A stretch of DNA of 23,998 nt, from the NCBI GenBank assembly GCA_044356835.1, contig JBIKVK010000022.1, forward strand, positions 1 to 23,998. Reading direction: 5' to 3'. Shown here one piece after another: positions 23,467 to 23,998 of the stretch. Under the pieces are notes generated by a model. The model searched no databases. It saw only the letters and a list, made by a program, of their open reading frames with translations, and was not told where the DNA came from. The translations under genes and the position numbers were made by a program. The DNA is from SYIM01 sp044356835. Its GTDB lineage: Bacteria; Pseudomonadota; Gammaproteobacteria; Burkholderiales; Burkholderiaceae_E. Each line of letters starts with the position of its first letter. Positions within the stretch are counted from its first letter, which is position 1.

Positions 23467-23998
23467 ATGCAAGCCACCGAATCTCAAGCCCTCGCAGGCC
23501 AGGTCGCAGTCATCACCGGTGCCGGTCGGGGCATTGGCCAGGCGATCGCTTGCGCCTACGCCAGAGCCGGCGCTGCGGTGATCTGCGCGGCTCGCTCGGG
23601 ACAGCAGTTGGCAGACACGGTCCAGAAGATCGAAGCCGGGGGCGGCCGTGCGCTTGCGATCGAGGCTGACGTGACACGCTACGAGCAGGTGAAGGGCCTG
23701 TTTGACGAGGCCGTGAGAGTCTTTGGTGGCGTGGACCTGGTGCTGGCCAACGCGGGAACGGGGAGCGCGGGGCGGAAGATCGAAGCCGTCGATCCCGAGA
23801 GATGGGCTCAGACCATCCAGGTCAACCTGATTGGCGCCTTTAACACCGCGCACGCTGCCATACCGCACCTCCGCGCGAGGGGCGGCGGAAAGTTGATTTT
23901 CATGGGATCGGGTACGCGGCACGGCGCTGCGCCGGGCATGAGCGACTATGCGGGCTCGAAGCTTGCCGTTTGGAAGCTGGTCCAGATTCTTGCCATGG
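23467..23998 (+). CDS. Short-chain dehydrogenase/reductase, N-terminal part
   Basis: The gene runs off the window after 177 codons. It is a classical SDR: cofactor loop TGAGRGIG at 17-24, ADV (about 67-69), NAG (95-97), and active site Ser148 with Tyr161 and Lys165 (YAGSK). The Arg at 43 after the second strand (CAARSG) suggests NADP(H) preference. A clear ribosome site (AGGAG, six bases before the ATG) fixes the start. SDRs of this kind oxidise secondary alcohols or reduce ketones; the substrate is unknown. It is the first gene to the right of the thiamine block and may belong to a separate operon continuing outside. Confidence 0.92.
   Translation, partial: MQATESQALAGQVAVITGAGRGIGQAIACAYARAGAAVICAARSGQQLADTVQKIEAGGGRALAIEADVTRYEQVKGLFDEAVRVFGGVDLVLANAGTGSAGRKIEAVDPERWAQTIQVNLIGAFNTAHAAIPHLRARGGGKLIFMGSGTRHGAAPGMSDYAGSKLAVWKLVQILAM

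Overview
The window looks like chromosomal DNA from a betaproteobacterium of the order Burkholderiales. Two Bug/TctC-type periplasmic binding proteins without partner transport genes, a SoxA C-terminus and the thiO-thiS-thiG-thiE gene order all point that way. Most of it is GC-rich. The putative effector gene (12.0-13.5 kb), the glycosyltransferase-like gene (15.4-16.1 kb) and the thiamine block (19.7-23.1 kb) look less GC-rich by eye. No transposase, integrase, CRISPR array, rRNA or complete tRNA gene was found. No recognisable DNA-binding regulator is encoded.

Layout. (1) 1-3.4 kb, plus strand: the 3' end of soxA, then a two-gene Tat-exported molybdenum hydroxylase of the isoquinoline 1-oxidoreductase type. 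(2) 3.6-10.7 kb, minus strand: a five-gene run with transcription order NDP-forming acyl-CoA synthetase, Bug binding protein, CoxG/SRPBCC protein, ThDP enzyme 1, ThDP enzyme 2. ThDP enzyme 2 resembles 2-hydroxyacyl-CoA lyase/oxalyl-CoA decarboxylase, so the run may capture, activate and cleave an organic acid. (3) 11.0-11.8 kb: an exported cytochrome fusing a class I haem domain to a P460-like domain. (4) 12.0-14.5 kb, minus strand: two small CesT-like (type III secretion chaperone-like) proteins followed, with translational coupling, by a 510-residue protein with a divergent kinase catalytic core. This is the best candidate for an undescribed system here. (5) 14.6-16.1 kb: a DsbG-like thioredoxin-fold gene that seems frameshifted, and a small phage-type glycosyltransferase-like protein. 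(6) 16.2-17.2 kb: an MntA-HepT (minimal nucleotidyltransferase/HEPN RNase) toxin-antitoxin pair, followed upstream by a 20-bp perfect palindrome and the isolated 3' part of a tRNA-like sequence. (7) 17.4-19.5 kb, plus strand: a TauD/TfdA-type dioxygenase and a second Bug protein. (8) 19.7-23.1 kb: the thiamine operon thiO-thiS-thiG-thiE, complete, but bounded by two broken genes, a CoA-transferase start on the left and a thiD start on the right. (9) 23.5 kb to the end: the N-terminal part of a short-chain dehydrogenase.

How it fits together. The window is a mosaic of catabolic modules with solute-binding proteins, one defence or plasmid-maintenance module, one putative secreted-effector module, and a thiamine cassette whose edges look recombinational. 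The catabolic assignments are family-level; no substrate can be read from sequence.
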